Shown: piece after piece, positions 36,022-48,016 of the stretch
Numbering within the stretch: position 1 is the stretch's first letter
Layout: each line of letters opens with the position of its first letter
Source: Dolomedes plantarius
Taxonomy: Eukaryota; Arthropoda; Arachnida; Araneae; Dolomedidae
Direction: 5' to 3'
NCBI GenBank assembly: GCA_907164885.2
Contig: OU015498.1
Coordinates: forward strand, 126,981,727 to 127,045,726
Length of the DNA: 64,000 nt
The notes under the pieces: generated by a model
The model's input: the letters and a program-made list of their open reading frames with translations, nothing else
Databases searched by the model: none
What the model was told of the DNA's origin: nothing
Program-made: the position numbers and the translations under genes

Positions 36022-37290
36022 AGGGTGTCCCAATAAGTGCACCGGATTTAGTTTTTGAATCAAACACATTATTTATTTGAAAAGTATTAATACTTTTATT
36101 TCATTGCACAGTACAAATGTTCCAGTTATGTATGCAATAAAATGTCAGACAAATGACTCAATCGGACCACCATTTCAGAAAAATATTCCACGAAGTTTAT
36201 GAACTGGTTCAGCAAATCTTTCTCCAATTTTATGATGAGTTTTCAACAATAATAACGCGTTTTTCTCTCGTGTAGCATTGCATATTTACCAATCGCAAGG
36301 ATGACAGATGAAACATATCAAATTTTTAGAGCTTCCAACTTGATAGAATAAAATGGTTCTAAATTTAAATCCGGTGTTGTGCTACGACATTATCTTAAAT
36401 TTCATCTAAAGAGCAAGAGTTCGCAATGAGAGCCGTGGTTCGCGTTTGTGTGACATTTTATTCGATGCATAATCGGAACATTTGTACTTTACAATGAAAT
36501 AAAAATGTAGGGTGAGCCAAAAGTTAATAAAAAAGGAAGAAATTATGATAAAAATGTGTTGTTTGCAAGGAAGGGCTCACAAGTAAGTCGGTTATTTAGC
36601 AGCCAAAAATTTTTTTAAAGTTTAAAAAAAAATTTTAAGTTTAAAAATTTTTAAAAGGTTAAAAAAGTCACCGGTAGATGGCACTGACATGCGAAAGGTT
36701 CAGCAGAATTATGCAAATCAATCGTCAATAAAATACCGTGATACCCGAGGATTAGGAGGATAGCCCACGAAGTGGAAAACCCTCGTCGGCAGAGGGCCGC
36801 ATTACCGCGGTGGAAACCGTTATAAATGATATGGCGACCGAATCGTCCACGGGGAGTAGCAGTGCTCGCAAAGCTGGAGCAGTGACTCTAGCAGTGTCTT
36901 TTTAAATTTTTATTTTGCTGCTAAAAAAATCCGACTACCTTCTGAGCCCTTTCTTGCAAACTACACTTCTTTATCATAATTTCTTCCATTTTTATGAATT
37001 GTTAAAGTTTTTACGAACTTTTGGCTCACCCTGTTATTATCACTTTTCAAATAAATAATGTGTTTAATTCAGAAACATCAGCTTTTGGGACATGTGAAAA
37101 AAAAGCTTTTAAGTACCTTTTGCACATCGTTTTATCTCACTGTACCGATCCACACATAAATTTCTTTGTTTATACTCAGCAGGGCATTTGTTTTGGAAAT
37201 AGTGACTTTCTGAAAATAATACCTAACAGTTGTTTCATCGATTGATCCATTGTCCTTCTAATAAATACTGCGTTCTTATTTGGACACCCT
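36022..37290. mobile_element. mariner/Tc1-type MITE with another MITE inside
   Basis: Left end AGGGTGTCCCAATAAG and right end (reversed) AGGGTGTCCAAATAAG match at 15 of 16 bases. A second inverted pair, CAAACACATTATTTATTTGAAAAG-like, is at 36061-36084 and 37043-37064. The right arm is split by the element at 36510-37031. There is no intact transposase. Confidence 0.65.
36510..37031. mobile_element. Nested MITE with mariner-like termini
   Basis: Termini are GGGTGAGCCAAAAGTT and its inverted copy, with longer imperfect arms (GGAAGAAATTATGATAAA recurs in both). A TA precedes the left end and a TA follows a few bases after the right end. Between the arms a short frame (about 36760-36900) reads DSPRSGKPSSAEGRITAVET, which resembles the linker after the HTH of mariner-type transposases. 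The element is thus an internally deleted derivative that keeps a piece of its parent gene. Confidence 0.65.
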
Positions 37291-38155
37291 ATATTTCCTC
37301 CAATAATAAGCTCTTAATAAGTGAAAGACACTCGTAAAAGATTAAAAATACGTTTTATACTCTTTAGAAAGGTGAAAATGGATCGATATAATGTATTAGC
37401 TTCACGGCTGGGATTATCTTAACAAAGGGATTATTAAACATTCATTTGCATTATATTTTTGTATAAATATATATGTTTGTTTGGTCCTTTTATGCTATTC
37501 ATAACAAATAAACCTTAGATAAAAGTGCCAATACTTGGGTTAAAAACATAAAAGATGTTCTTTTCTTTACCATAAGATAATCTTTTTAACCTAATTATGC
37601 AAACACAGGTTTTTTTTATGATTATTGAGAAAATTGAAAAACAATTGAAATTTCATGTATCGTTAAAAAGGAATCTTGCAATGTTTGTTTTAAAACGAAC
37701 TATTTACTTAATGTATTTGTTCACAGAAAAAAGTTTTCTCTATAAAAATAATTTTGAAACCTCGAATAAACGCTACGTGATAAGAGAAACGGCATTTTAA
37801 TCAAAAATATCTTAAATAATGATTAAACTTCTTTTTGAACCTACACATATTACAGTGTTAAGTAAATATTTTATGTTATCGTTTTGGAAAATATTGGATT
37901 TCCCAAGAAATATCCAACCTTTACAACAGTTTGTTATTACCTAGAGGGGGATCGAGTGACTTAAATTAATAACCGAAATATTAACAGCAAAAAAAAAGAG
38001 TAATAAAATTCCAGGTAATCATTTGAAGAGAAAACTCATAAAAACAGTGAATATTTTAGATCCACACAAAATTATATTCAATAAAGTTCACAAAATCCAT
38101 TTTCTCTTTTTCTTTCTTTTTTCAGATTTATTGGAGTTGAGCATTTTATGGACAC
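37291..38155. other. AT-rich stretch, nothing recognised
   Basis: No coding or terminal-repeat signal. Confidence 0.5.
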
Positions 38156-39623
38156 CTAGCTGAAACCCCGCACTTCGCTACGGAGTACATTCAAAGTAAA
38201 AACAACGGTCAATGTACGCAATTAATGCCAAAATATATATATATATATATATTTATAAAAAAATTGTAAGAGATATTTTTATAGACAAAATAATGTAGAA
38301 GAAGATGTTGAAATTAAATCTAATATAAAGAATACTAAAGAATATAGTACAGTTAATATAGCACAGTTTGAAGAACATTTTTTTTACTGTATTTTAATAT
38401 TTTTTTGGATAATGTCCAATCATCTGCGCATTATCAAGAAAAAAAAAATACTTTTTGTCTATTTAGTTTTATGCACGTGACGATAAATTTATTTAAAGTA
38501 CCCGAAATAGAAGTCACGTGATCAGCATTTAATAAATTAAATTCTAAAAATTAATCTTTAAAAGTTCACCAAAAACCTTGAAATGGAGGTAAAGATTCGA
38601 ACAAGATTTCATTTTAAAAGAATTTTTATGATCTTTCTCGTGATATAAATTGTATATACCTCAATTTATTATTTTAAATGCAAACTTAAAAAAAGTAAAA
38701 TATACAGCTTAAAAATTTAATTTTAAAAAATCTAAGAAGAATTTTTCAAAAATCTTTCTTAGTGCACCCCTACACTATAAGAAGAATCCCCATGCAAAAT
38801 TTCAGCCCTTTAGGTCCAGCGGTTTGGTCTGTGCGTTGTATGTCAGTCAGTGATGGAGTACATTCAAAGTAAAAACATCGGTGAATGTATGCAATTAATG
38901 CCAATATATATATAATAAATAGGACGATCAATGTATATAATTGATGTAAAATATATATTCATATATATATTTATAAAAAATCGTAAGGGATATTTTTATA
39001 GACGAAATAATGTAGATGAAGATATTCAAATTAAATCTAATATAAAGAATACTAAATAATATAGTACAGTTAATATAGTACAGTTTCTAGAACATTTCTT
39101 TTACTGTATTTTAATATTTTTTTGGATAATGTCCAATCGTCTGCCGCATTAGCAAGAAAAAAAAATATTTTTTGTCTATTTAGTTTTTATGCACGTGACG
39201 ATAAATTTATTTAAAGTACCAGAAAAAGAAGTCACGTGATCAGCATTTAATAAATTAAATTCTAAAAATTAATCTTTAAAAATTCACCAAAAATCAGGAA
39301 ATGAAGGTAAAGATTCGAAAAAGATTTCATTTTAAAGGAATTTTTATGATCTTTCTCGTGATATAAATTTTATAACCCTCAAATTATTATTTTAAATGCA
39401 AACTTAAATAAAGTAAAAAAAAACAGCTTAAAAATTTAATTTAAAAGAATCTAAGAAGAATTTTTCAAAAATCTCTCTTAGTGCACCCCTACACTATAAG
39501 AAGAATCGCCATGCAAAATTTCAGCCCTTTAGGTCCAGCGGTTTGGTCTGTGCGTTGTATGTCAGTCAGTCAGTGAATGAATGAATGAATGAGTCAGTTA
39601 CGAAACTGTTTTATATATATAGA
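38156..39623 (-). mobile_element. Non-autonomous Helitron, copy 2 (tandem)
   Basis: Same family as 31495-32251. The 3' hairpin end (plus-strand CCGCACTTCGCTACGG at 38168-38183) and CTAG lie at 38156. The 5' TC lies at 39623 and is preceded by A on the minus strand. Inside, the unit is present twice head-to-tail: 38156-38854 lacks the 5' terminal part and 38855-39623 lacks the 3' hairpin. The flank at the CTAG end is G rather than T on the minus strand. A tandem of this sort can arise by read-through of the rolling-circle terminator or by recombination between copies. No coding is present. Confidence 0.75.
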
Positions 39624-39963
39624 TAACGAGGTTTAGTTCCCAAATTGAAACGTCTGTTATTTGGAATATTACACTTATGAATTATTTTTGGTATGACCAA
39701 AGAAAAAAGATTTATATTCTCTAGCATATTTATTTCGACTGCAGAGCATCTATTTATCTTCCCCTTTTTCCAAGCTCAGGACTTGGCTGATTCATTGTTG
39801 TGCCGGAGGCAAGTTTTAAAAACAGCACCTTTTCAAATTTTTGGAGAGACTCTAAGTAATGAATTGCATCATTAGAGCTAGTCTTCTTTATACAATAACA
39901 GGCATTTTTAGGAAAATATGTATTAAATAAAATAAAAAGTTTTTTAAATTAAAAAATCATAAA

Positions 39964-39966
<3 letters not shown>
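39624..39966. other. Short non-coding stretch
   Basis: One 60-codon frame at 39693 has no recognised similarity. Confidence 0.4.

Positions 39967-40020
<54 letters not shown>
39967..40020. repeat. (TA)n microsatellite
   Basis: Pure TA tract, followed by a truncated right end of a pogo-type MITE (GGGGTTCCACTGTA at about 40050). Confidence 0.95.
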
Positions 40021-40025
<5 letters not shown>

Positions 40026-40073
40026 TGGTCCCATGAAAAACGTAAAATCGGGGTTCCACTGTATATGTATATA

Positions 40074-40246
40074 CAGTGGAATCTCGATCGATCGTTTTCG
40101 GATCCATCGTTTTTCCATATGTGTCGTTCATTTTATCCAGTCCCAACGATCATATTGCTTTGTTATGTTTCCACATATATCATTTTCCCGCATTTATCGT
40201 TCATTTCAATCGGTCCCTTGAAAAACGATAGATCGAGATTCCACTG
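40074..40246. mobile_element. pogo/Tigger-type MITE, 173 bp
   Basis: Termini CAGTGGAATCTCGATCGATCG and, inverted, CAGTGGAATCTCGATCTATCG, flanked by TA. CAGTG-starting repeats with TA duplication are usual for pogo-group elements. There is no coding. A truncated relative lies just upstream (about 40021-40063). Confidence 0.8.
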
Positions 40247-40262
40247 TATATATATATATATA

Positions 40263-41666
40263 CACTCATAGACAAAAAAATTAGCAAGAAGGAGTCGTCA
40301 AAGTGAAACGAAATTTTACATACGTAATGATTGCTTTGATATAAGAAAATGATAAGAAAATCAAAGAAAAAGGATAATTTATTTCAGAGAAAAAGGTAAA
40401 AGAACGGAGGAGTTAATACTCCGTTGGACCCCCTCTAGCGCGAATGCACGATACGATACGATTGGGCATTGAGTCATACAAGTTCTGTATGATGTCTTGA
40501 GACATTTCGTTCCATATTTGCTGTAACCTTGCCTCTAGTTCGTTCACACTCGTGGGATGCCCAACTCGTGGTCCCAAATGATCCCAGATATGCTCGATTG
40601 GAGACAAATTTGGGGATCGGGCAGGCCAAAGAAGGGTAGTAACAGTGCGGAGACAGTCTTGTGACACCCTTGCCGTATGAGGCCGAGCATTGTCTTGTGA
40701 AAAATGGCTCCTGGGAGCCGTTGCATGAGTGGCAACACATGTGGTTGCAGGATTTCGTGAACATACCGCTGGGCTGTCATGGTGCCACGGAACAATACTA
40801 GGGGTGACCGTGTATTGTAGGCAATGGCACCCCATACCATCACACCAGCTGTGGGAGCGATGTGTCGCTGTACAGCAAAGGCAGGATTGAAGCGTTCACC
40901 ACGGGCTCTTCACACACGAACAAGATTGTCATCACTGCCGAGAGTGAATCTGGATTCGTCGCTAAAGACGACCTGATTCCATCCCGCTGCAGTCCAGTTT
41001 CCTCGTGCGCGGCAAAACTCCAAACGGAGGCGTCGATGGGTGGGCGTCAAGGGCAGCACACGTAATGGGCTCCGCGATACCAACTGTCCTTCAGCCAGGC
41101 GCCTTCGTATGGTTCGAGAAGACACAGAGGCCCCTAGTGAAGGTACTACCTGTGCCTGGATGGCGGCCGATGAAGCAGTTAGCTGTACGCGTGCATTTCT
41201 TACGATGTGGCGGTGTTCTCGACGACTGGTCTATCGAGGGCGTCCTGAGCCTGGTCTTCGTGTACATGACATCTCTCGGGTCCACTGGTCCCAACACCTC
41301 CTCACAACACAATCAGAGCGGCCTAATTGACGAGCTACTCGCCTAGCTGACCACCCAACTTCCATCATCCCGACGATTCTCCCCCTCTCAAACTGCGACA
41401 ACTGCTTATATTGTCTTCGAACACGGCGTAATGGCATGTCTATCTCAGCTCTTCCTTTGTAAATGATTTAGTACACTCAAACAAGCTTTGGTTACCTGTT
41501 TTATACTCCACAGAGTACGATGTTCAACGCCCTCTACCGGCTATACTTAATGCGCAATCACGCTGCATTTCTAATCATTTGCATATCTCCCCGACATGTA
41601 CCTTCATTGCAAGTTTCGTTACGATCCCGCAATTATTTCTTGGTGCGCTAATTTTTTTGTCCATGA

Positions 41667-41669
<3 letters not shown>
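40263..41669 (-). mobile_element. Tc1-like element, copy A (minus strand)
   Basis: 1407 bp with inverted ends CACTCATAGACAAAAAAATT / CACTCATGGACAAAAAAATT, flanked by TA and by TA microsatellites. It has the same sequence family as 61733-63145, in inverse orientation. It contains one minus-strand transposase pseudogene. Confidence 0.9.
40413..41437 (-). pseudogene. Tc1-like transposase, copy A
   Basis: Starts at 41437 ([20 protein letters not shown]) with a paired HTH (SARRVARQLGRSDCVVRRCW), then the catalytic domain. The first D is in VVFSDESRF. Defects: TAG at 41231-41233 (a glutamine codon position in copy B's frame, CAG there), TGA at 40910-40912 after NLVRV, and a one-base deletion near 40690 just before the QDNA motif (TTTTTCACAAG against TTTTTCAACAAG in copy B). 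After the deletion the frame continues as SQDNARPHTARV and LSPIEHIWDHL to TAA at 40413. The length less one base equals copy B. The TGA is identical in position to that in copy B. Confidence 0.9.
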
Positions 41670-41757
<88 letters not shown>

Positions 41758-41762
41758 TATAC

Positions 41763-41796
<34 letters not shown>

Positions 41797-41799
41797 ATT

Positions 41800-41852
<53 letters not shown>
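41670..41852. repeat. Long interrupted (TA)n array
   Basis: About 180 bp of TA with CATATA and TTTATATA variants, abutting the Tc1 terminus. Confidence 0.95.
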
Positions 41853-41856
<4 letters not shown>

Positions 41857-41989
41857 AAAATAATATCACTTAGACATACATATATACACTATTATATGCT
41901 CTAGAATACAACAAGTAAACAGAAGAAACAAAACACAAAAGAAAATAGCATATAGAAATCTTGAAGCAGAAACAACAGTCTAATTGGGC

Positions 41990-42178
41990 TAATATCCATT
42001 TGTAATCATCAGTTCCCTGGCCTCCCAATATCTGCTATAAAGACAGTTACTTGATAATGCGGATCATAGTGACAAATGCTGTGCATCCATAGGCACTTCC
42101 ATACCGCAAAATGTACAGTTTGGGCTTTCGAGAATACCTAACCTGTATAGGTATTTAGGCAAACAGTCGTGTCCCTTA
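41990..42178 (-). pseudogene. LINE reverse transcriptase C-terminal fragment
   Basis: The minus strand reads KGHDCLPKYLYRLGILESPN, CTFCGMEVPMDAQHLSL and RYWEARELMI. The GHDCL block followed by C-x2-C...H-x4-C and a closing RYWEAR is the C-terminal zinc region of non-LTR (Jockey/R1/I-type) ORF2 proteins. The last cysteine codon of the motif is TGA. Nothing upstream of this block is recognisable. The same module is found on the plus strand at about 49150-49320. Confidence 0.6.
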
Positions 42179-42189
42179 AAAATATAGAA

Positions 42190-43380
42190 CCTTAATTCCT
42201 TTTCTGCTAAAAAGCAGAAAAGGAAATTAATTTGAATATAATTTTCTCTGTAATAAAAATAATTACTAAATCATTCTTAGAGCCTTTATTGCAGCTAACT
42301 TTTTGATTGCAGATCTATAATTCTTTGTTCAATATACGAAAAAAATATCGTGTTTTTTTTATTATTATGACTCAGTTTGGCACCTATTTCGATTCTGTGC
42401 TTCAATTGGTAGCCTGGCCATCTTATCTATGGTACCCGCCAAAACATTCGTTCTTCATCCAAGACAGTTTTAGGTAGCTTCTGTTTTGTACTGGACTGCT
42501 GGATGTCATATGTTTGAAAGAACTCTGACAGGCAGAAATTTGAAACTATATATATTTAAATGGAGCTTAATTAAGTAAAAAACCTATTGGGAAAATTAAA
42601 ATTAAAATGCAGATTTCGACTGACATCAATTAAGGTGCATTCGCACATAAATACAGACACCAGTTACAGAATTTTTGCTAAAATACCACTTTATTTAGAT
42701 AAAAAAATGCATTTGTATTTGGTAAAATGATAGCCTATAAGCAGAAACAAATTGAATTTGAAGTCAGAATTGGTATGAAATAATGTTTGAAACGTAAAAA
42801 AAACTCGTCGAAGTAAAAATAGTATAACTGATAATTTTAAATCAATAAATATCTCGTAGTAAATAAAGATTGCAATAATAGAATTGTAAAATTTATTGTT
42901 TGGTGTTTTGTAATTCATACTCAATATTCATTTTAAGTTCCTGTTAATTCATATTCATAACACGTATGATTAAACATACAATTAGCGCAAGAGACAACTT
43001 AGCATTAAAAAAAGTAATAATAAAGAAATACAAAATAAAAATAAAATAAAAACCTCAAACTTCAATAATACTTTCAAAATAAAACGTGAACTTTTAAAAG
43101 AGAGATTACGGCAACCATCTGATGAGAATAAAAAGGTAAGTGTCGGTACTTTATTAATTAAACCGCACTAAATCTGCCGCATTTGTGTTTTAAAATTCAG
43201 CATACTGTCTTTAAAGAGAGGGCGAAGTTTTATATATTCCTGTCACTAACCTTCCTAATCGATTTCACTTGTCTGACAACAGAGATAGTACTGTGAAGGA
43301 GTAAATTGGAGAGTGGAACTAAAACGTGCTGTTAACTCCGAGTCTAATCAATATAATTAGTTGTTCATTTTCCATATTTC
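42190..43380. other. AT-rich stretch, nothing recognised
   Basis: Includes an AT-rich minus-strand frame at 42691-42924 without similarity. No terminal repeats. Confidence 0.45.
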
Positions 43381-43386
43381 ATAAAT

Positions 43387-43838
43387 GTTGTTGTTATTGT
43401 TGTTTCTAATTCTCACTTGCCGGAATATGTGTCAGACCAGGTCCATATAGGCCAATGGGCTGAAGGGTACGGCTCCGGTTTGTAATGGCACCACAAAGGT
43501 CAGAATACGATTTAGCCAAGTGCCACCTTAATTTTGACCGAGGACCCCCCAGGGGCGAATCGGGGGCAGCTCATACTCTCTCCTACACTCTCTGACCTTA
43601 TACAGGGAATTTCCACGGGTTTAACGTGCCCATATCCGGCCTAGACACGGAGGTATTTAACGGCATGTGTCGGGATTCGATCCAAGCACCCTCAGCCGAC
43701 GCGCTACTACTATGCTACATCTGGCTCCTAAAGAGTTCTTTCCCTGTTTCTAAGGAAAAACAATGTACCATCGGCGGGAATCGAACCAGCAATCCCCAGT
43801 TTAGTAGATCGGTGCCTTATCCGTTAGACCACGAGGGC
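43387..43838 (-). mobile_element. SINE with two tRNA-like heads
   Basis: On the minus strand the order is: tRNA-like head 1 (43767-43838), spacer, tRNA-like head 2 (about 43660-43728), a GC-richer body, then a GTT-type tail (43387-43405; AAC repeats on the minus strand). Both heads carry an A-box-like and a B-box-like motif, so each may hold an internal Pol III promoter. The body has stretches such as GCCCATTGGCCTATATGGAC. No clear target duplication is seen. Confidence 0.65.
43767..43838 (-). tRNA. tRNA-like pseudogene (Arg-like head)
   Basis: The minus strand starts GCCCTCGTGGTCTAACGGAT and has A box TGGTCTAACGGATAAGGC, an anticodon-loop-like CTACTAA and B box GGTTCGATTCC. The body resembles tRNA-Arg, but the acceptor stem does not pair well and the triplet in the anticodon position is not a normal Arg anticodon. 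It is a SINE head or tRNA pseudogene rather than a working tRNA. Confidence 0.5.
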
Positions 43839-43894
43839 TTTCATACTTGTTACGGTAGTGTAAAACAAGGGTTCACAAACTGTCGGTCGTGAAC

Positions 43895-44402
43895 CACAGA
43901 GGGGTCATGAAAAAAATTGGAGGGGTCGCGGATATTCTGAAGAAAATTTATAGCATACTGGAATATTTAATTAAAAAGCACGCTTTAAATTTACTGCAAT
44001 GACATATTTCTAATATTTTTAATTATATTTTTGATATGACAAAATATATGTTACGATACTGCTAATTACTGAAGGGTGGTGAAAAAAATTGGAGGGTTCG
44101 TGGATAATCTGAAGATAATTTTAGCATACCGGATTATTAATTAAAAAACATGCTTTAAATTTTCTGTAATGACATATTTCTAATACTTTTAATTGTATTT
44201 TTTATATGTCAAAATATATGTTATGATATTGCTACCCACAGAGGGGTCGTGAAAAAAATTGGAGGGTTCGCGGATAATCTGAAGAAAATTTATAGCATAC
44301 AGGGTTGTTTAATTAAACAGTACGCTTTAAATTTTTTGTAATGACATATTTCTAATATCTTTAATTATATTATTTATAAGTAAAAAAATATAATGTGATA
44401 TT
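43895..44402. repeat. Tandem repeat, 3 x about 171 bp
   Basis: Three units start near 43895, 44067 and 44237. Each holds GTGAAAAAAATTGGAGGG(G/T), GATAATCTGAAGA and ATGACATATTTCTAATA. The block is preceded by AAGGGTTCACAAACTGTCGG (43867), a sequence like hAT termini, so it may be an hAT-derived satellite. No matching right end was found. Confidence 0.85.
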
Positions 44403-44765
44403 TCTAAATAATCTGTTAAACAGTTTTTGCAATAAAAACTCCGTAAGCAAAAGGCTAAATATACATTGCTTCCATTTACTTTTTCCTACCTGTGTGAGAG
44501 TAAGTTCTAAAAATGAGTGGAAATAAAAACCGAATAACGTGCAATTAAGACTTAATCCGGAAGGTAAAACAAGAGCAGCTCTTTCAAATATTTCACCAAA
44601 TATTGAGCAAATATTACTGGAGGGCTAAGCTCGCTTTTCTCTTTGAAGCTTAGAACTTTTAAATCATTGTATTTTATAATAAATTTTTATTAATTTCTGT
44701 TTCACTGAATTTAAATGCATATTAATATTTAAATATGAAGTTTGAGTCACGCTAGACTTTCTAAA
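44403..44765. other. Non-coding, nothing recognised
   Basis: Short AT-rich interval between the tandem repeat and a candidate MITE. Confidence 0.4.
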
Positions 44766-45673
44766 GGTATCCGACTACGTTGAAAAGTTTAATTTGGATC
44801 AAAAATAACAATTTTTTATTCTTTAATTGGACAGATCAGTTATTAAGCTTTACAAAACAGGTTTATTTTTGTCTGTACGTTAATTAGCAGCCGAGATATT
44901 AAAGATTTTATAATGACTAGAAAAGCGGAAGTGGAGATATAAATCACCGGAAGAGGCAGTTTATTAAAGGACCAGAAACCTGTTAACAATTAGTACACAC
45001 AGAATTTTATTTGTTAATATCATTTTAGTAAACTTTCAATGAAATAATTAAAGTAAGAACATTTTTGCAAACTGTGTGGCAACGTTTAATTACTTCACAT
45101 AGCTTATAATTCTAAGTACATGTAAAACTTAAAATGCATATTTCTCAAAATTGAGATATGACCATTTTTTGTTGACTCAAAAGTGATAACTCGTAATATT
45201 ATCATTGAATTGTTGTGAAAGTTTGTGTGCCTGGTCTATATAGTGTTTTCTAGAAGATGTACTAAAATAATTTTAATTGAATGAATATTTTCCAATTTAT
45301 GACCTATTATATCAATAATAATAATGTAAAATTGGCAAAAATTTCATAATAAATATTCGATTAGTTGTAAAATACGCATTTCTTACTATAACTTCAAACT
45401 TTTAGTAGCTTCTCTAGATAAAAGCATGTAGTTTATTTTGGTATAACTTTTATTCAGATGAGATTGGCTGTTTTTAATGTAGCAGTTTTGAAGTTTGTTT
45501 AAAATTTCCTTAAAATTCTGCATAAATTTAATGATTTTCAAAAAAAACATAGGAGTTTATTTTAAAAATTGACACGCTCGCATTAATCTTACTGGAATTA
45601 AATCCAAAAATGTATTTAAACTGTGCCTACACCATGCGTTTCTAAAAAAGTGCTCCGAACATAGTCGGATATC
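44766..45673. mobile_element. Candidate TIR element, about 0.9 kb
   Basis: Left GGTATCCGACTACGTTGA and, inverted at the right end, GATATCCGACTATGTTCG. No clean target duplication is visible and the inside has no coding, so this is tentative. Confidence 0.4.
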
Positions 45674-46077
45674 TTAAAACAATTGCAGAGGGTTGTTTTT
45701 ATGCAAATTTTATGTATACACAAAATCTACAGTTCATTGATTTTTCAAATAGTTTGTTGAAATTTGCTTATTTCATTTTCCTACTTTTTTGTGAACATCT
45801 TCCTAATCTTGAGGAAAATTTTGATACTATAAAAAATTTCCTTGGCGTTGAATGATTTTCTTTATTGAGAAAAAATGGATCGCTGTCGGAAAAACTTTGA
45901 CAACCATTGGTCTAAAATAAAAAACTAATGGCAAAAATCAAATGATTTACCATATTTTAAATTCTTTAAATGTACTCAACTGATCAAATTACGGTTATCA
46001 TGTATTTCTTTCAATGTAGTTATACGATGAGACATACGTAACGTAATAATATACTGACTAATATAAATAAAGTTTAA

Positions 46078-46779
46078 GGGGATGGTGGACTTTCAAAATA
46101 CCAAAATTTGTAATTTTTGGAGAGTGTATTCATTTTTTAAAAATATGTAAATATTGGAATAAAATGCATTTAAAATATGTAATGAAAATAATTAAATGAA
46201 AACTTGGTGGCTTTAGCAAAGTAAATATTAAAGGTTGTGAAAAAATATCTTTTAAATGGATTTTTCTGAAAATACGTAATTTCCAGATTTGCAAGTCTTT
46301 GAAATGCCCCTTGCGTCATAATTTTTGACGAAATTTTATAAAATTTATAATCAAGACTCTTCTAATACATAAAAATAAAGTTATATATTTCAGATTTATA
46401 TATCATTCAGATTATCAAAGTTTAACTAAAGTGTAGAAAAGTACAAAAATTTCCAGAAAATTCAAAGTACAGACATAAAAATATTTACTAAAAATTTACT
46501 TTTCAACGAAAGCCTAAAGTTATACATAAATGTGTTCATAATGTATTTAAAAGCAATATAAATGAGAAATTAAGGGGGAAAGTTAAAAATTGGATCGCAA
46601 GGAGCATTTTAAATGAACATAATAAAAATTTCAATATTCAAAGTATAATTTTTTTTTAAAAATATTTATAAAATTTTATAAGGTGTTTGATATAGTTATA
46701 TTTCAATGAATATATATGCAAAATTTCATATCTATGAAGTAAAAATTTCAAAAATCACTTTGTAAAGTCCAGCATCCCC
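46078..46779. mobile_element. TTAA-type MITE, 702 bp
   Basis: Ends GGGGATGGTGGACTTT and, inverted, GGGGATGCTGGACTTT, flanked on both sides by TTAA (46074-46077 and 46780-46783). TTAA targets are used by piggyBac and Kolobok transposons. The termini do not decide between them. There is no coding inside. Confidence 0.75.
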
Positions 46780-46783
46780 TTAA

Positions 46784-47653
46784 CAAAAATTACATATGAT
46801 TTTGATATTAAATAGGATTTATAGGTATAAATATGCAGGTAAAATATCACATGATTAAATAAATAAGAATATATGAGATGAAAATAAATTAAAATAAATG
46901 GAAAGAAATAACAGAACTATAGTTGTTTCATTAAATATTATTGAATATATATGACTTATCATAAACATATAGGGATTGTTATAAATGAGTGCAAAAAATA
47001 TTTTTTGAATCAAAGCAAGTTCAACTGTACGAGTATATAATAATCCAAGTATAAACTATATAATGCTAAATCTTAGTACTTTGGGCATTAAATGGATATG
47101 AATTTATGAAACCTGTACTGTTGATATTTTCTATTAACCCTAAATTTCATCCTAGAAACTTCGAAAAAAAGTTTAAATTCTCAACACTAATTAGAAAAAT
47201 GAAAGCTTAAAGTTTGTACACAGGTATTTTTTATAATTTTTGTGTTAAAAGTTGCCTAGTCATCTTAATCAGAAACCTTATAATCTAACATTTTCTTACC
47301 TATAGTAAAAGTAAATAATACGTAAAAAGAGAATATTAAGCTTCCTTACTTATGTTACACATTAATTATGTCTTATAATTAAGATAAAGTAAGCGAAAAT
47401 TTGAGGTAAAAAGAAAATAGGAGCTCCAAAGAAAAATAAATGTCAAAGCCATTTTAAATAGAAAATTTTTATGTGATCAGATAGTATAGCATTTTTTAGA
47501 AAGCTTCTTAGAAGATACCCATATTCTAAACTAATTAACTGTGGAACGATTAATTTTTAATAATCAATATTTCAGTATCAATTTCTCAGATTTGATTGCA
47601 TGCAAGAATTTTTTTAAGTGTTTCACAGGTCCTGTTTAATAAAATTTTGAATG
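46784..47653. other. AT-rich stretch, nothing recognised
   Basis: No coding or structural signal was recognised. Confidence 0.5.
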
Positions 47654-47661
47654 TCATAAAT

Positions 47662-48008
47662 CAGCGCTTCTTAAACATTTTTCATTCATGACTCCTTTTT
47701 ATCATCAAGAGTTTTTTTGAAACCCCAAGAAACAGGGATATAAATATAAATATTTTCTCATAAATAATTTATTTCTTTGGTAGACAATGTACATATGTAA
47801 AGTAATAGTTTTGATACATGTTATAAGCATGCAAAAATTAATGAAGGAAAATCAAGTTTAAATGAGACGGATGTGGTTGTTTTTGGAAGAATAATAAATT
47901 AGACCTTCATGCAATATTTGACATTATATCAGTTTTAAATTTTCGCAACCCCAAAATTGCGCTTTGCGACCACATTTGGGGTCGCGACCCAAAGTTCAAG
48001 AAATGCTG
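47662..48008. mobile_element. hAT-type MITE, 347 bp
   Basis: Left CAGCGCTTCTTAAACATTTT and right, inverted, CAGCATTTCTTGAACTTTGG. GGTCGCGACCC lies near the right end, as in many hAT elements. The 8-bp flanks TCATAAAT and TCCTAAAT match at seven of eight positions. No coding. Confidence 0.75.
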
Positions 48009-48016
48009 TCCTAAAT

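Noticed and set aside
40862..41346. Plus-strand frames overlapping Tc1 copy A
   Set aside because: They are antisense shadows of the minus-strand transposase; the same applies to minus-strand frames over copy B at 62072-62578.
42691..42924. 77-codon minus-strand frame rich in F, I and L
   Set aside because: Composition follows the AT-rich background; no membrane-protein family recognised.
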